64,000 nt of DNA from positions 16,294 through 80,293 of the forward strand of contig NZ_CAMLHX010000015.1 of NCBI RefSeq assembly GCF_946479965.1, written 5' to 3'. The stretch is from an uncultured Mucilaginibacter sp. (GTDB taxonomy: Bacteria > Bacteroidota > Bacteroidia > Sphingobacteriales > Sphingobacteriaceae). The notes beneath the pieces were generated by a model. It did not search any database, was not told where the DNA came from, and saw nothing but the letters and a program-made list of their open reading frames with translations. Below are positions 16,687-26,455 of the stretch, in pieces. Numbering within the stretch: position 1 is the first letter of the stretch; each line of letters begins with the position of its first letter. Both the position numbers and the translations under genes were made by a program.

Positions 16687-17478
16687 TTAGAAATCTTTAT
16701 TCAGCAGTTTTTCCAATTCAACAAAGCTGATGCTCATTTTTACCCGGCCCTGTTTGGCGTAGGATATCTCGCCGGTTTCTTCCGACACGATGATGGCCGT
16801 GGCTTCATTAGCCTCGGTAACACCTATACCCGCCCGGTGACGCAGACCAAACTGCGCGGGCAGATCCTGTTTATCAGTAAGCGGTAAAATGCAACTGGCC
16901 GATTTTATCTTGTTATCAGCAATCACCACCGCCCCATCATGCAGCGGACTGTTTTTTTGGAAGATGCTTTCCAACAACCGTTTGGATATTTTAGCTTCCA
17001 TCAGTTCGCAGCTGTTTTGGTAAAACTGTTCATCATAATACTTGGCAAAGACTATCAGCGCGCCTGTGCGGGTTTGTTTAAAGCTTTTGCACGCATCAAT
17101 AATGGGCTTTATGCGGGCGTAGTTGTTCTTTTCAGCTTCGGCTTTACCAAAAAAGTACTGCCACCACGCCTTATTGCGCTGCAGCGAGGCATTTTTACCC
17201 GCCAACAGCAAAAAACGCCGTATCTCTTGCTGAAAAACAACCACAATTATTACTATGCCACCGCTGGTAAAGTATCCCAATATGCGCGACAGCAATTGCA
17301 TGTGCAGCTTCTCTACCACAAAACCCAGGGCATATAAAATAAGCAGGCCTACTAATATATTGGCTGCTATGGTACCTCTAATTAAGTTGTAAATGTGATA
17401 GATAATAAATGCTACCAGCAATACATCAACCACATCAATAAATGAGGGCATGAACGAGGAAAGATCGCGTAATTGCAT
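16687..17478 (-). CDS. cdaA: membrane diadenylate cyclase CdaA
   Basis: 263 aa; makes the second messenger c-di-AMP from two ATP. Three N-terminal membrane helices (about residues 14-34, 37-55, 60-80) lead to a DisA_N domain in which the catalytic DGA motif (SPLHDGAVVIADN) and the ATP-binding RHR motif (GLRHRAGIG) are intact. Length matches CdaA/DacA. The usual CdaR partner is not adjacent; the nearest upstream gene on the strand is the truncated haemoglobin, 48 nt away. In Bacteroidota c-di-AMP is linked to cell-envelope and osmotic control, but no riboswitch or target is seen nearby. Confidence 0.95.
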   Translation of the reverse strand: MQLRDLSSFMPSFIDVVDVLLVAFIIYHIYNLIRGTIAANILVGLLILYALGFVVEKLHMQLLSRILGYFTSGGIVIIVVVFQQEIRRFLLLAGKNASLQRNKAWWQYFFGKAEAEKNNYARIKPIIDACKSFKQTRTGALIVFAKYYDEQFYQNSCELMEAKISKRLLESIFQKNSPLHDGAVVIADNKIKSASCILPLTDKQDLPAQFGLRHRAGIGVTEANEATAIIVSEETGEISYAKQGRVKMSISFVELEKLLNKDF

Positions 17479-17526
17479 TTTACTAAGTTAACACTTTAAA
17501 CTTAAAACGTTTTGAGCGGGCGGCAT

Positions 17527-18009
17527 TTAGCCCAGGTAAGGCCCGCCGGGAACGCCCCAGCCCCATTTGGGCATCGGGATATCGGGTGGGCTATCAATTT
17601 CGTCGGTGTTTGAATTGATCACCGCAATGCGTGTTCCCCATTCCAAATAGGCCACAAATGCAGAGCGGAATTCGGGATCGTCAGGCAGCTCCAACTCATC
17701 GGCGGTTTGCAGTAAAAGTTCGACCCAGCGCTTGCGGTGCTGCTCGGTTAAATGTTTGGACAGGTGCTTTTGGATCATTTTAAAATGACTGCCGCCTTCA
17801 TCACTGTAAAGCTTTGGTCCGCCCAATACTTCAGCCACAAATTGGGCAACATGCAGACGGTGTTCGGGCGACATGTGTTTGAATACCGGCTCCAGTATCT
17901 CGTCGGCTAAAACTTTATCGTAAAATTGAGCAAAAAGCTTTTCGAACGCCGGCATACCTCCGGCCCATTCAAATAAAGAGGGAATTTGTTGTGCGTTAGT
18001 GTTTTCCAT
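17527..18009 (-). CDS. group II truncated haemoglobin
   Basis: 160-aa globin of the truncated group II type, binding haem and O2/NO in the cytoplasm. The helices are recognisable: LFEWAGGMPAFEKLFAQFYDKV, the CD/E region FKHMSPEHRLHVAQFVAEVLGGPKLYSDEGGSHFKMIQKHL with the proximal-side His (KHL) candidate, and HRKRWVELLLQTADEL, followed by DDPEFRSAFVAYLEWGTRIA. The extra C-terminal tail (EIDSPPDIPMPKWGWGVPGGPYLG) is common in Bacteroidota members. It is the second gene of a loose minus-strand run with TerC upstream (38 nt) and cdaA downstream. Role is likely NO/oxygen handling; not demonstrable here. Confidence 0.9.
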   Translation of the reverse strand: MENTNAQQIPSLFEWAGGMPAFEKLFAQFYDKVLADEILEPVFKHMSPEHRLHVAQFVAEVLGGPKLYSDEGGSHFKMIQKHLSKHLTEQHRKRWVELLLQTADELELPDDPEFRSAFVAYLEWGTRIAVINSNTDEIDSPPDIPMPKWGWGVPGGPYLG

Positions 18010-18046
18010 AAGGCTAAATGTTACGGTAAATTTAGCAGAATAAAGT

Positions 18047-19093
18047 TTATACCAGTTTCTTTTTAGGGAAAAGCAGCGATGCCACCACGCTAATGCCCAA
18101 GATAGAAAGTATAATAAGCAGCGAATTTGCTGTTGTTAAACCAATCTGCTCGGCATAGTGCGAAGCAAGCATTTTCAAGCCAATAAAGGCCAACAGCGCA
18201 GCCAAACCAACTTTAAGGTAATGGAACTTCTCGATGATATTCACCAATAAAAAGAACATAGAGCGCAAACCAAGTATGGCGAATATATTAGAGAAGAATA
18301 CGATATAAGGGTCTTTGGTGATGGAGAAAATAGCAGGGATAGAATCTACAGCGAAAATAAGGTCGGTGGTTTCAATGATTAGCAGTACCAGGAACAGCGG
18401 CGTTATCATTTTTTTGCCCTCTATTTTCACCACAAACTTATTGCTCACAAAATGTGGGTGAACGGCGAAAAATCGCGCAGCAAACTTAACTACAGGATGG
18501 TTTTCCGGATCGATTTTTTCTTCTTTATTCCGGTTAACAAACATACTAATGCCCGTATAAACCAGGAAGGCGCCGAACACATACAAGATCCAGTGGAAAC
18601 GTTCAATAAGCGCCGCGCCCAGAAATATGAACATAAAACGCATCACAATAGCGCCAATAATGCCCCACAGCAAAACAGTATGATAATTTTTAGGTGCAAC
18701 GCCAAAAGCGGTGAAAATAAGCACCATTACAAATATGTTATCTACTGATAGCGCGTACTCTACTACATAACCGGTTAAAAACTCCAGGCCAAGTGTTTTA
18801 CGGTAGGCCTGCAGGCTGGTAATTAAGTTATGATTATCAATTGCAAGGCGGTGAAAATGCTTTTGATTGACCTCCCGCAGTTTTGCCAGCGTATTAACAT
18901 CATGCAAATGATGGCCGAAGTTTAATATCAGCAGGTAAAAAGCCAGGGCCAGCGTTACCCACACGGCGCTCATAATGCCGGCTTGTTTAAGGCTTACCGG
19001 TTTGCTGGCTTTGCCAAACAGGCCAAGGTCAATAGCCATCATCAGGCCGATGAACATTATAAAACCGGCAATAAAAAGAAATTCTGTAGACAT
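18047..19093 (-). CDS. TerC/Alx family integral membrane protein
   Basis: 348 aa with about nine predicted helices. Characteristic acidic membrane motifs are visible: EYALSVDNIFVMVLIF and IETTDLIFAVDSIPAIFSITKDPYIVFFSNIFAILGLRSMFFLL (each with the conserved Asp/Asn residues thought to bind metal). Family members (Alx, TerC) are linked to Mn2+ export or exoenzyme metalation in other bacteria. The start ATG overlaps the stop of the polyprenyl synthase gene by one base (TAATG), so translation is probably coupled. An about 50-aa soluble insertion follows the third helix. Confidence 0.92.
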   Translation of the reverse strand: MSTEFLFIAGFIMFIGLMMAIDLGLFGKASKPVSLKQAGIMSAVWVTLALAFYLLILNFGHHLHDVNTLAKLREVNQKHFHRLAIDNHNLITSLQAYRKTLGLEFLTGYVVEYALSVDNIFVMVLIFTAFGVAPKNYHTVLLWGIIGAIVMRFMFIFLGAALIERFHWILYVFGAFLVYTGISMFVNRNKEEKIDPENHPVVKFAARFFAVHPHFVSNKFVVKIEGKKMITPLFLVLLIIETTDLIFAVDSIPAIFSITKDPYIVFFSNIFAILGLRSMFFLLVNIIEKFHYLKVGLAALLAFIGLKMLASHYAEQIGLTTANSLLIILSILGISVVASLLFPKKKLV

Positions 19094-20064
19094 TATTTTT
19101 TCCGTTCAGTAGTAAAACGCACCAATTGCTCGAGGCCGCGCCTGGCGTCGCTATCCGGAAAGGTATTTAAAATGGCAAAGGCTTCATCCTGGTATTTTTT
19201 CATCTGTGTTTCGGCATATTGCAGCCCGCCACGCTGGTTAACAAACGCTATAATGGCCGAGATCTTTTCCGGGTCGTCATTATGATTTTTTACAAGGCTG
19301 ATCATCTTTTTCTTTTCCGCTTTATCGCAGTTATTTAAAGCGTAAATAAGCGGCAGGGTAACCTTTTTCTCTTTAATATCAATTCCGACCGGTTTACCTA
19401 CATCATCTGTGCCAAAATCAAACATATCATCCTTTATCTGGAAGGCGATGCCTGTTTTTTCGCCAAACAACCGCATCTTTTCAACGGTTTCGGCACCGGC
19501 ACCTGCCGAAGAGGCACCACTGGCACAGCAGGAAGCTAAAAGCGATGCTGTTTTTTGTCGAATTACATCGTAATACACCTCTTCGCTAATATCCATTCGC
19601 CGCACTTTTTCTATCTGCAGCAATTCGCCTTCGCTCATTTGGCGTACGGCCTCTGATACGATCTTGAGCAAATCAAAATCATTATGTTCAACTGATAGCA
19701 ACAGGCCTTTTGACAACAGGAAATCGCCCACTAAAACAGCGATCTTGTTTTTCCATAAAGCGTTGATAGAGAAGAAGCCGCGGCGCTGGTAAGAGTTATC
19801 TACCACGTCATCATGCACCAGCGAAGCGGTGTGTAGTAGCTCAACTAAGGCCGCGCCACGGTGGGTAGCATCGGTTATGCCACCGCAAACACCGGCAGAA
19901 AAAAATACGAACATAGGCCGTATTTGTTTGCCTTTGCGTTTAACTATGTAATGGGTAATGCGGTCCAGCAGTGGCACCGAACTTTGCATAGAGGCCTTGA
20001 ATCGTTCCTCAAAAACGTCAATATCAGCGGCAATAGGTTGTTTTATGTCGTTAATACTCAGCAT
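19093..20064 (-). CDS. polyprenyl diphosphate synthase
   Basis: 323-aa trans-isoprenyl diphosphate synthase, elongating an allylic diphosphate with IPP for menaquinone side chain synthesis. First aspartate-rich motif LVHDDVVDNSYQRRG, second motif IKDDMFDFGTDD, and GKQIRPMFVF near the N-terminus bind Mg2+ and diphosphate. Residues upstream of the first DDxxD are small (LLHTAS), consistent with a long-chain product. Length is typical of octaprenyl/heptaprenyl synthases. It is the first gene of the coupled pair with TerC. A -7 box TATGTTTG lies at 20111-20118. Confidence 0.93.
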   Translation of the reverse strand: MLSINDIKQPIAADIDVFEERFKASMQSSVPLLDRITHYIVKRKGKQIRPMFVFFSAGVCGGITDATHRGAALVELLHTASLVHDDVVDNSYQRRGFFSINALWKNKIAVLVGDFLLSKGLLLSVEHNDFDLLKIVSEAVRQMSEGELLQIEKVRRMDISEEVYYDVIRQKTASLLASCCASGASSAGAGAETVEKMRLFGEKTGIAFQIKDDMFDFGTDDVGKPVGIDIKEKKVTLPLIYALNNCDKAEKKKMISLVKNHNDDPEKISAIIAFVNQRGGLQYAETQMKKYQDEAFAILNTFPDSDARRGLEQLVRFTTERKK

Positions 20065-20110
20065 CTAAAAATTACACAGGCCTTACGTGTTAATGGCTGT
20101 TATGCCGTAA

Positions 20111-20118
20111 CAAACATA
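20111..20118 (-). promoter_or_regulatory. candidate -7 element for the polyprenyl synthase-terC pair
   Basis: TATGTTTG on the minus strand matches TAnnTTTG and lies about 47 nt before the ATG. No clear -33 element. Confidence 0.35.
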
Positions 20119-20214
20119 AGGTAAAAAACGCTATCTGTAGTAATACCAGTAATGTTTTAGTTGTTGTTAAGCAAATAACTAAGGCAAAAACCAAGGTCTA
20201 TTTAAGATCGACAA

Positions 20215-20919
20215 TTAGTCATTACCTATGGTACATATTAATTTATACCCCTGCCCGCGAATATTTAAAATGCTCACGCCGGGATCGTGCTTTAAATAAT
20301 TACGCAATTTGGTAATAAACACATCCAGGCTGCGGCCCGAAAAATAATCGTCATTGTCCCAAAAAGTCAGGAGTAAAGTTTGTCGGCTTAAAATTTGGTT
20401 GCGATTAAGAATGAGTAATTGTAATATCTCGCATTCGCGTGTTGTTAGCGCTCTTTGGACCCCTTTGAAACTTAAAACACCTTTGGGGTATTGGAATAAA
20501 TAATCGCCAATTTTAGTATTACGACTTTCGGGGTTAATATTGATAGCTAACCGATTTTTACTGAGGAGCGCCTTCATCCTAATGATCAGTTCTTCAAGGC
20601 TAAAGGGTTTTTTTAAATAATCATTACCCCCGCTTTCAAAGCCTTCCACCACGTCCTCCGGCAACGAGCGCGACGTGAGAAAAATAATAGGGATGTCTAT
20701 ATCTGTATTTCTGATACGTTTGGCAAAACTAAAACCGTCGCCATCGGGCAGCATCACATCCAGTATAATAATTTCCGGGGTATGTTCGCTATAAAGTTGC
20801 AATGCATCCTTAACGGTTGCCGCATGTGCTACTGCAAAACCTCTTGATTGCAAACTTTCCCGAACGATCTCGGCCAGCACTAATTCGTCCTCTATCAGTA
20901 AAACCCTTGTTAATGTCAT
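20215..20919 (-). CDS. OmpR-family response regulator
   Basis: 234 aa. Receiver domain (1-120) with acidic pocket LIEDE and phospho-acceptor D54 in IIILDVMLPDGDG, Thr/Ser switch FLTSRS and Lys in YLKKPFSLEEL; C-terminal winged-helix DNA-binding domain (140-232) with TTRECEILQLLILNRNQILSRQTLL and FITKLRNYLKHDP. Its start ATG overlaps the stop of the kinase gene by 4 nt (ATGA), so it is the partner of the kinase upstream. Bacteroidota pairs with this layout often control envelope or stress functions. Target genes are unknown. Confidence 0.93.
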   Translation of the reverse strand: MTLTRVLLIEDELVLAEIVRESLQSRGFAVAHAATVKDALQLYSEHTPEIIILDVMLPDGDGFSFAKRIRNTDIDIPIIFLTSRSLPEDVVEGFESGGNDYLKKPFSLEELIIRMKALLSKNRLAININPESRNTKIGDYLFQYPKGVLSFKGVQRALTTRECEILQLLILNRNQILSRQTLLLTFWDNDDYFSGRSLDVFITKLRNYLKHDPGVSILNIRGQGYKLICTIGND

Positions 20920-22415
20920 AGGGGCCAGGCTAAATATAAGGTACTTCCTTTTCCCAATTCACTTTCCATCTTGCACCAACCCTTATGTTTTTCGATGATG
21001 CTTTTTACATAACTGAGGCCCAAACCATGGCCCTTAATGTTATGGCGTTTGGACGGTACGCGATAAAACTTCTCGAAAATGTAGGGTAAATGTGCCGCGC
21101 TGATACCGGCACCTTTGTCGCTCACGGCAATAACCAGATGGTTTTGGCGGTTGGTGCATTCTATTTTAATATCGGTATGGTTTTCAGAATACTTAATGGC
21201 ATTATCTATTACGTTGATCATGGTGTGCTGGAAGTAAAGCCGATCTGCGTAAATGACGCTTAATCCGGAACGGTTGACATAACTGATATTAGCATGTTTT
21301 TGGCTGGCGAGCGTACTCTCATTTAAAATGGCCCCAATCGTTTCATCAACATTAATTTCTTCCGGCTTAATGTCAAACTGCTGATTCTCATACAGGGATA
21401 TGTTAAGCACCTTATCTACCAGTGCCGATAGCCTGGCTAATTCATTTTTTGAGTGGGTGAGGTATCGCTGTGTTTTGGCGCGGTCATCTAAAACGTCAAA
21501 GCTCAATAAGGCTTCAACTGCAGCAGATACCGTGGCAATGGGCGTTTTAAACTCATGGGTAATATTAGCAATGAAATCGTTCTTAATAGCCGAGATTTTT
21601 TTCTCCCTAAACACAGTCCTTAACAGGTAAAACAAACTAAAAGCCACCCCCGCTAACAACATTACCGACCCGGCGACTAACAAGGCCATTTGCCTGGCAA
21701 TGTATGGAAACGGATCACGGAACATGGCCCTTATATAGTGATCTGTTTTGCTTCGTTTATAGGTAGCGAATGCTTTACTGATAACGGGGTAGGCAGCCAA
21801 TAGCGACGGCGCAAAATTGCTTTTGTTAAATGTGCTGTCTTTCGATCGCAGATAAAATTTAAAAGGCACATGGATACCTCTTTCGGCTAGCCGGGTTTTT
21901 AAAATAGGACCTAGGCGGGCGGTATCAAAATCATATTTTTGAGTCTGTTGCGAAACAAAAGCGCCCATTGTTTGGGTATAATACATTACAGAATGCTCCT
22001 CTAATTCGTTATTGCGGTAATGCTTAGCAAAAAAACGAGCCAATTTGGTTCTGTATGCCAGGTCGGTTTCTCCTTTTTGCTGCACATCCAGGCTATCACT
22101 ATGAAAAGAATATCCCTCTTTTAAATTATTAGCGTTTGCGACGTTAAAAATGGTGGTCTTTACCTTTTCGTTATACTTTACTGTCAATGAGTAATTCGTG
22201 CTGTCCATCAGTGTCTGGAAAATATGCTGCTGTATGGTATCACAACGCACCGAAAATTCCTTTTTTACGGCGTCTTCCATAGCCAGATTTACCTCTTTTT
22301 CTAAATTCAGCTTGTTTAGTTTGTAATAGTTTTTTATCCAATATAACTGCAATGCAAACACCCCCGCTACTGCAGCAACGCAAAGAACCAATAAATAGCG
22401 GGTGCTTTTTTTCAT
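20916..22415 (-). CDS. membrane sensor histidine kinase
   Basis: 499 aa from ATG 22413-22415; an earlier Met at 22424 would lie inside the candidate -7 box (22422-22429). Two membrane helices (about residues 8-27 and 243-268) bracket a 210-aa periplasmic sensor without a named domain. Then HisKA with the phospho-acceptor His in ANITHEFKTPIATVS (about residue 287), and HATPase with N-box VIDNAIKYSENH, G1 VSDKGAGIS and G2 GHGLGLSYVKSI. Cognate regulator is the overlapping OmpR gene. It is divergent from the thioredoxin-DUF3738 gene, sharing a 129-nt region. Confidence 0.93.
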   Translation of the reverse strand: MKKSTRYLLVLCVAAVAGVFALQLYWIKNYYKLNKLNLEKEVNLAMEDAVKKEFSVRCDTIQQHIFQTLMDSTNYSLTVKYNEKVKTTIFNVANANNLKEGYSFHSDSLDVQQKGETDLAYRTKLARFFAKHYRNNELEEHSVMYYTQTMGAFVSQQTQKYDFDTARLGPILKTRLAERGIHVPFKFYLRSKDSTFNKSNFAPSLLAAYPVISKAFATYKRSKTDHYIRAMFRDPFPYIARQMALLVAGSVMLLAGVAFSLFYLLRTVFREKKISAIKNDFIANITHEFKTPIATVSAAVEALLSFDVLDDRAKTQRYLTHSKNELARLSALVDKVLNISLYENQQFDIKPEEINVDETIGAILNESTLASQKHANISYVNRSGLSVIYADRLYFQHTMINVIDNAIKYSENHTDIKIECTNRQNHLVIAVSDKGAGISAAHLPYIFEKFYRVPSKRHNIKGHGLGLSYVKSIIEKHKGWCKMESELGKGSTLYLAWPL

Positions 22416-22421
22416 ACTATC

Positions 22422-22429
22422 CAAATATA
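22422..22429 (-). promoter_or_regulatory. candidate -7 element for the kinase-regulator pair
   Basis: TATATTTG on the minus strand (TAnnTTTG). The predicted transcript start would fall within a few nt of the ATG at 22413-22415, giving an extremely short leader. Spacing makes this tentative. Confidence 0.3.
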
Positions 22430-22544
22430 TAGTCTTGATGGCTATTTGATCTTCGCGTTAACATAATATAACCTAATTTAACCCGCTCAATAACATGGTT
22501 TTGTTTTTTAGATGAGGAGTTTTACATCATTAAAAAAACTCATC

Positions 22545-23753
22545 ATGAAAAAACTTATCATTATTACCCTCTTGCTTATCACATGTAAAGCAGGTGCTCA
22601 AAATTACATTCTTAAACCCGGTGATAAATTTCCCGGCGTTATTATCGGGCCGATAATCAACGCGCCTGTTACGCAGCTGAACTTAAGCACGCATCCATCC
22701 AATAAACTTTTCATCATTAACTTTTGGGGAACATGGTGTAGTCCCTGCCTTCCTGAAATGGATTCGTTGGCGAAACTTCAAGCTCAATTTAAGGGACAGA
22801 TTCAAATAATCGGTTTATCCGATGACCCTATCAACAAGCTAAAGAAATATTTAGCTAAAAAACCATCCAAAATATGGCTGGCTTCTGATACTTCTTCACT
22901 GCTGTATCAAATGCTTAATTTGGCAAGTGTTGGGCAGTGTATAGTGATAAATAGCAAACACGAAATTGTGGCTCTGCTGCAATCAGAGTCGGTGAATGCT
23001 AAAACCATCAGTCGGCTTATAAAGGGAGAAAAAGTTAAATCAAATGGCGAAACAAAGAATCGGCTTAACGTTACCAATAAAGATCCGTTTGGGGTAGATA
23101 GTTTGCTGACCAGTAATTTTACCGTCCGGGGTTATATGAAAGATCAGGGAACAATGGGCCGGAGGTATGCAAATGGGATTTATGGCGGCCGTAGGGTTAG
23201 TTATTTTAATATCAACGTAGAGGTATTATATAAAGATGCTTACGGCATTGTCTCTGAAAAACAAGTAGTTTATGAAGGGCGCGCTAAAAAATATTCCGAC
23301 TATAAAAATAAAGACCTTTTATATTGTTTTGACCTGTTAGTTACCCCTGCTCAAAAGGATAACCTGCACATCATCATGCAGCAAAAGCTTCAAGCCGAGA
23401 TGCCTGTGAAAGGCCGAATTGAAATGCGCGACGTGGATGTTTATATTTTAAAGCTAAAAGATGCCGGCAAGATAATAGTCCCAAAATCAAAACAGGCAAT
23501 GCTTGTCTACGAGTTTGACGGCCGCGGTTTTGACGGGAAAGGCATTACATTAAATCAGTTTGCCGACGCATATCTCAGCAATGAGTTTGACCTGCCTGTA
23601 ATAAATGAAACTGGTTTGGAGGGCCTATACGATATTAAGACCAATATAGAATTACGCAGCCAGGAGGGCGTCCATAAATCAATAGATGATATCGGGTTTA
23701 GCGTTACCAAAGCCCGCAGGAAGATCAAGACGCTGATACTTTATACGGAATAA
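22545..23753 (+). CDS. secreted TlpA-like thioredoxin fused to a DUF3738-like domain
   Basis: 402 aa from the ATG at 22545, chosen because it starts a clean signal peptide (MKKLIIITLLLITCKAGAQ); the Met 33 nt upstream would give a longer leader. Residues 25-165 form a thioredoxin fold with NFWGTWCSPCLPEMD (redox pair C65/C68), so it should reduce or exchange disulphides in the periplasm. Residues about 185-400 resemble DUF3738: the end VINETGLEGLYDIKTNIEL matches that family's 'VxDxTGLxGxYDxxL' signature. TlpA-DUF3738 fusions exist in Bacteroidota and Acidobacteria, with unknown role. Divergent from the kinase operon. Confidence 0.82.
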   Translation: MKKLIIITLLLITCKAGAQNYILKPGDKFPGVIIGPIINAPVTQLNLSTHPSNKLFIINFWGTWCSPCLPEMDSLAKLQAQFKGQIQIIGLSDDPINKLKKYLAKKPSKIWLASDTSSLLYQMLNLASVGQCIVINSKHEIVALLQSESVNAKTISRLIKGEKVKSNGETKNRLNVTNKDPFGVDSLLTSNFTVRGYMKDQGTMGRRYANGIYGGRRVSYFNINVEVLYKDAYGIVSEKQVVYEGRAKKYSDYKNKDLLYCFDLLVTPAQKDNLHIIMQQKLQAEMPVKGRIEMRDVDVYILKLKDAGKIIVPKSKQAMLVYEFDGRGFDGKGITLNQFADAYLSNEFDLPVINETGLEGLYDIKTNIELRSQEGVHKSIDDIGFSVTKARRKIKTLILYTE

Positions 23754-23917
23754 ATTTTATGCCGGAGATATGGCTCTTCTTTTGTTGCTGATCGGCTCTG
23801 TGTATTTTACATATCCAATATGGAATATTCTGCTTAATAGATTTTTAAGCTAATTGCTCGAAAAATAAGTAATTTGGGGCCACCAATTTTTGATTCCAAC
23901 AACCAATTAGTAATAAA

Positions 23918-26386
23918 ATGAAGAAGTTATTCTTACTACCACTATTAATTATATCGACCATTGGCTTTGCGCAAACAAAGCAGAGCATGAAGCTCTGGTA
24001 TAAAACGCCTGCCGGCAAAACCTGGGAAAACGCTTTGCCTATTGGGAATGGCCATCAAGGTGCCATGATCTATGGAAATGTCGAAAAGGAAACTATCCAG
24101 CTTAATGAGCACACGGTTTGGAGCGGTGGCCCCAACCGTAATGATAACCCGATGGCATTAGATTCATTGGCCCTGATACGGAAATATATATTTGAAGGGA
24201 AACGAAAAGAGGCGGAGAAAACCGCGGGCAAAGCCATTATTACAAAACTGTCTCATGGCCAAAAATTTGAACCGGTAGGGAGTCTTCAATTAGCTTTTGC
24301 CGGACATGATAAGTTTTCAAATTATTACAGGGAGTTAGATATTGAAAGAGCTGTTACAAAAACGTCATACACGGTTGATGATGTAACCTATACCCGCGAA
24401 GCGATAGCATCGTTTCCAGACCGCGTTGTTGCAATGCGATTAACGGCAAGCAAGCCGGGCAAACTTTCTTTTACGGCTAGTTTTACCACGCCCCAAACAA
24501 GAGCGACCATTAAAACAACACCCGCCAAAGAACTGACCATTTTCGGGGTTACTTCTGACCATGAAACGGTTAAAGGCATGGTGAATTACAAAGGTATTGT
24601 AAGAATGAAACTGGAGGGTGGCGACCTGGCATCAAATGATACTTCGCTCACAGTAAAAAATGCGAATGCGGTAACTATCTATATTTCTATTGCTACTAAC
24701 TTTAATAACTACCATGATGTTAGCGGCGATCAGGACAAAAGAGCGTTGGATTATTTGAACAAGGCTTATGTAAAGTCCTTTGCAGCTATGTTACCCGCCC
24801 ATGTAGCAGCTTATCAAAAATATTTTAACAGGGTAAAACTTAATTTGGGCGTTAGTGATGCGGCAGCGGCCGCTTTGCCTACGGATGAAAGGCTGAAGAA
24901 TTTTAACACAACCAACGATCAATCTTTTGCAGCGCTTTATTATCAATTTGGCCGTTATCTTTTGATCTCTTCTTCGCAGCCCGGCGGACAGGCAGCTAAC
25001 TTGCAGGGTATATGGAATGATAAGCTCAAAGCATCATGGGATAGCAAGTACACTGTTAACATTAACGCAGAAATGAACTACTGGCCCGCAGAGAAAACAA
25101 ACCTGCCCGAAATGCATTTGCCATTTATTGAGATGGTGAAAGACATGTCAATAGCCGGCCAAAAAACAGCGAAGGATATGTATGGCGCCCGTGGTTGGGT
25201 GGCTCACCATAATACAGATATTTGGCGTGCTACCGGCGCAATTGATGGCGCTACCTATGGCTTATGGAACGGTACCGGCGGTTGGACCAGCCAGCACCTT
25301 TGGGAGCATTATTTATATAGTGGTGATAAGGCTTATCTGGCGTCTATATACCCGGTAATGAAGGGTGCAGCAACTTTTTATGTTGATTATTTGGTGGAGC
25401 ACCCGCAATACAAATGGCTGGTTGTTGCTCCGGATGAGTCGCCCGAGAACCCATCAAAGCAACACCAGAACTCTGCGGTTGATGCGGGGGTAACCATGAC
25501 CAACCAAATAGTTTTTGAATTGCTAAGCTCTACCATAAAAGCGGCAGAGGCTTTGAAGAAAGATGCCAAGTTTATTGATACTTTAAAGGCGATAAGAAAA
25601 CGCCTGCCGCCTATGCACATTGGACAATATGGCCAGTTACAAGAGTGGCTGGATGATGTAGACGATCCAAAAGATAATCACCGCCATATCTCTCATTTGT
25701 ATGGTTTATTTCCATCCAACCAGATCTCGCCTCTTCGCACACCAGAATTGGCCAGCGCTGCTAAAACTACGCTAACGCATCGTGGTGATGTATCTACCGG
25801 GTGGAGCATGGGCTGGAAAGTAAACTGGTGGGCAAAAATGCTGGATGGCAATCACGCTTATAAACTAATTCAAAACCAGCTTACACCGGTTGGTTCTGGT
25901 GGCCGTGGCAGCGGTGGTACTTATAATAACCTATTTGATGCCCACCCGCCATTCCAGATAGATGGTAACTTTGGCTGTACATCGGGTATTACAGAAATGC
26001 TGATGCAAAGCGAAAACGGCGAAGTGCATTTACTTCCGGCGCTTCCGGATGTTTGGCAAAATGGTAGCATTAGCGGCATCCGTGCTATGGGCGGTTTCCA
26101 AATTGTAAGTTTAGAATGGAAGGATTCAAAGCTGGTAAAGGCGGTTATCAAATCTACGTTGGGCGGTAATTTAAGATTACGGGCACCTAACGCGATCAAA
26201 GTAGCTGCGGGAACGCCGTTGAAAAAGGCAGCAGGCAAAAACTCAAATGTGTTTTTCCAGGTTGAGGAAACGCCTGCAGCGATCATATCTGAAAAGGCAA
26301 CTATCACTCCACTGACATTGAAAGAGACTATGGTTTATGACCTGCCAACAACAGCAGGCAAAACCTATACGTTGGTGGCAAAGTAA
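23918..26386 (+). CDS. secreted GH95 glycosidase (alpha-L-fucosidase/galactosidase type), copy 1
   Basis: 822 aa with signal peptide (1-18, ending GFAQ). N-terminal domain begins [29 protein letters not shown] and has [12 protein letters not shown], the family opening. The (alpha/alpha)6 barrel holds [29 protein letters not shown] and [20 protein letters not shown], the regions that carry the catalytic Asn/Glu/Asp residues in characterised GH95 enzymes. Cleaves alpha-1,2-L-fucosyl or alpha-L-galactosyl residues from plant glycans; exact specificity unknown. A second GH95 lies at 37263-39716. Monocistronic, ended by a strong hairpin. No SusC/SusD nearby. Confidence 0.93.
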   Translation: MKKLFLLPLLIISTIGFAQTKQSMKLWYKTPAGKTWENALPIGNGHQGAMIYGNVEKETIQLNEHTVWSGGPNRNDNPMALDSLALIRKYIFEGKRKEAEKTAGKAIITKLSHGQKFEPVGSLQLAFAGHDKFSNYYRELDIERAVTKTSYTVDDVTYTREAIASFPDRVVAMRLTASKPGKLSFTASFTTPQTRATIKTTPAKELTIFGVTSDHETVKGMVNYKGIVRMKLEGGDLASNDTSLTVKNANAVTIYISIATNFNNYHDVSGDQDKRALDYLNKAYVKSFAAMLPAHVAAYQKYFNRVKLNLGVSDAAAAALPTDERLKNFNTTNDQSFAALYYQFGRYLLISSSQPGGQAANLQGIWNDKLKASWDSKYTVNINAEMNYWPAEKTNLPEMHLPFIEMVKDMSIAGQKTAKDMYGARGWVAHHNTDIWRATGAIDGATYGLWNGTGGWTSQHLWEHYLYSGDKAYLASIYPVMKGAATFYVDYLVEHPQYKWLVVAPDESPENPSKQHQNSAVDAGVTMTNQIVFELLSSTIKAAEALKKDAKFIDTLKAIRKRLPPMHIGQYGQLQEWLDDVDDPKDNHRHISHLYGLFPSNQISPLRTPELASAAKTTLTHRGDVSTGWSMGWKVNWWAKMLDGNHAYKLIQNQLTPVGSGGRGSGGTYNNLFDAHPPFQIDGNFGCTSGITEMLMQSENGEVHLLPALPDVWQNGSISGIRAMGGFQIVSLEWKDSKLVKAVIKSTLGGNLRLRAPNAIKVAAGTPLKKAAGKNSNVFFQVEETPAAIISEKATITPLTLKETMVYDLPTTAGKTYTLVAK

Positions 26387-26422
26387 ATTGCTCCATCAGA
26401 ATAATTAAACAACGAAGGCGAG

Positions 26423-26455
26423 CAAGCCTGCATTTTCATTGCAGGCTTGTTTGTT
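26423..26455 (+). terminator. Rho-independent terminator after the GH95 gene
   Basis: Perfect 10-bp stem CAAGCCTGCA / TGCAGGCTTG with loop TTTTCAT, then TTTGTTT. It lies between convergent genes and may serve both. Confidence 0.85.

Noticed and set aside
16939..17337. 132-codon plus-strand open frame
   Set aside because: Antisense to cdaA; no domain and its ends have no promoter or terminator.
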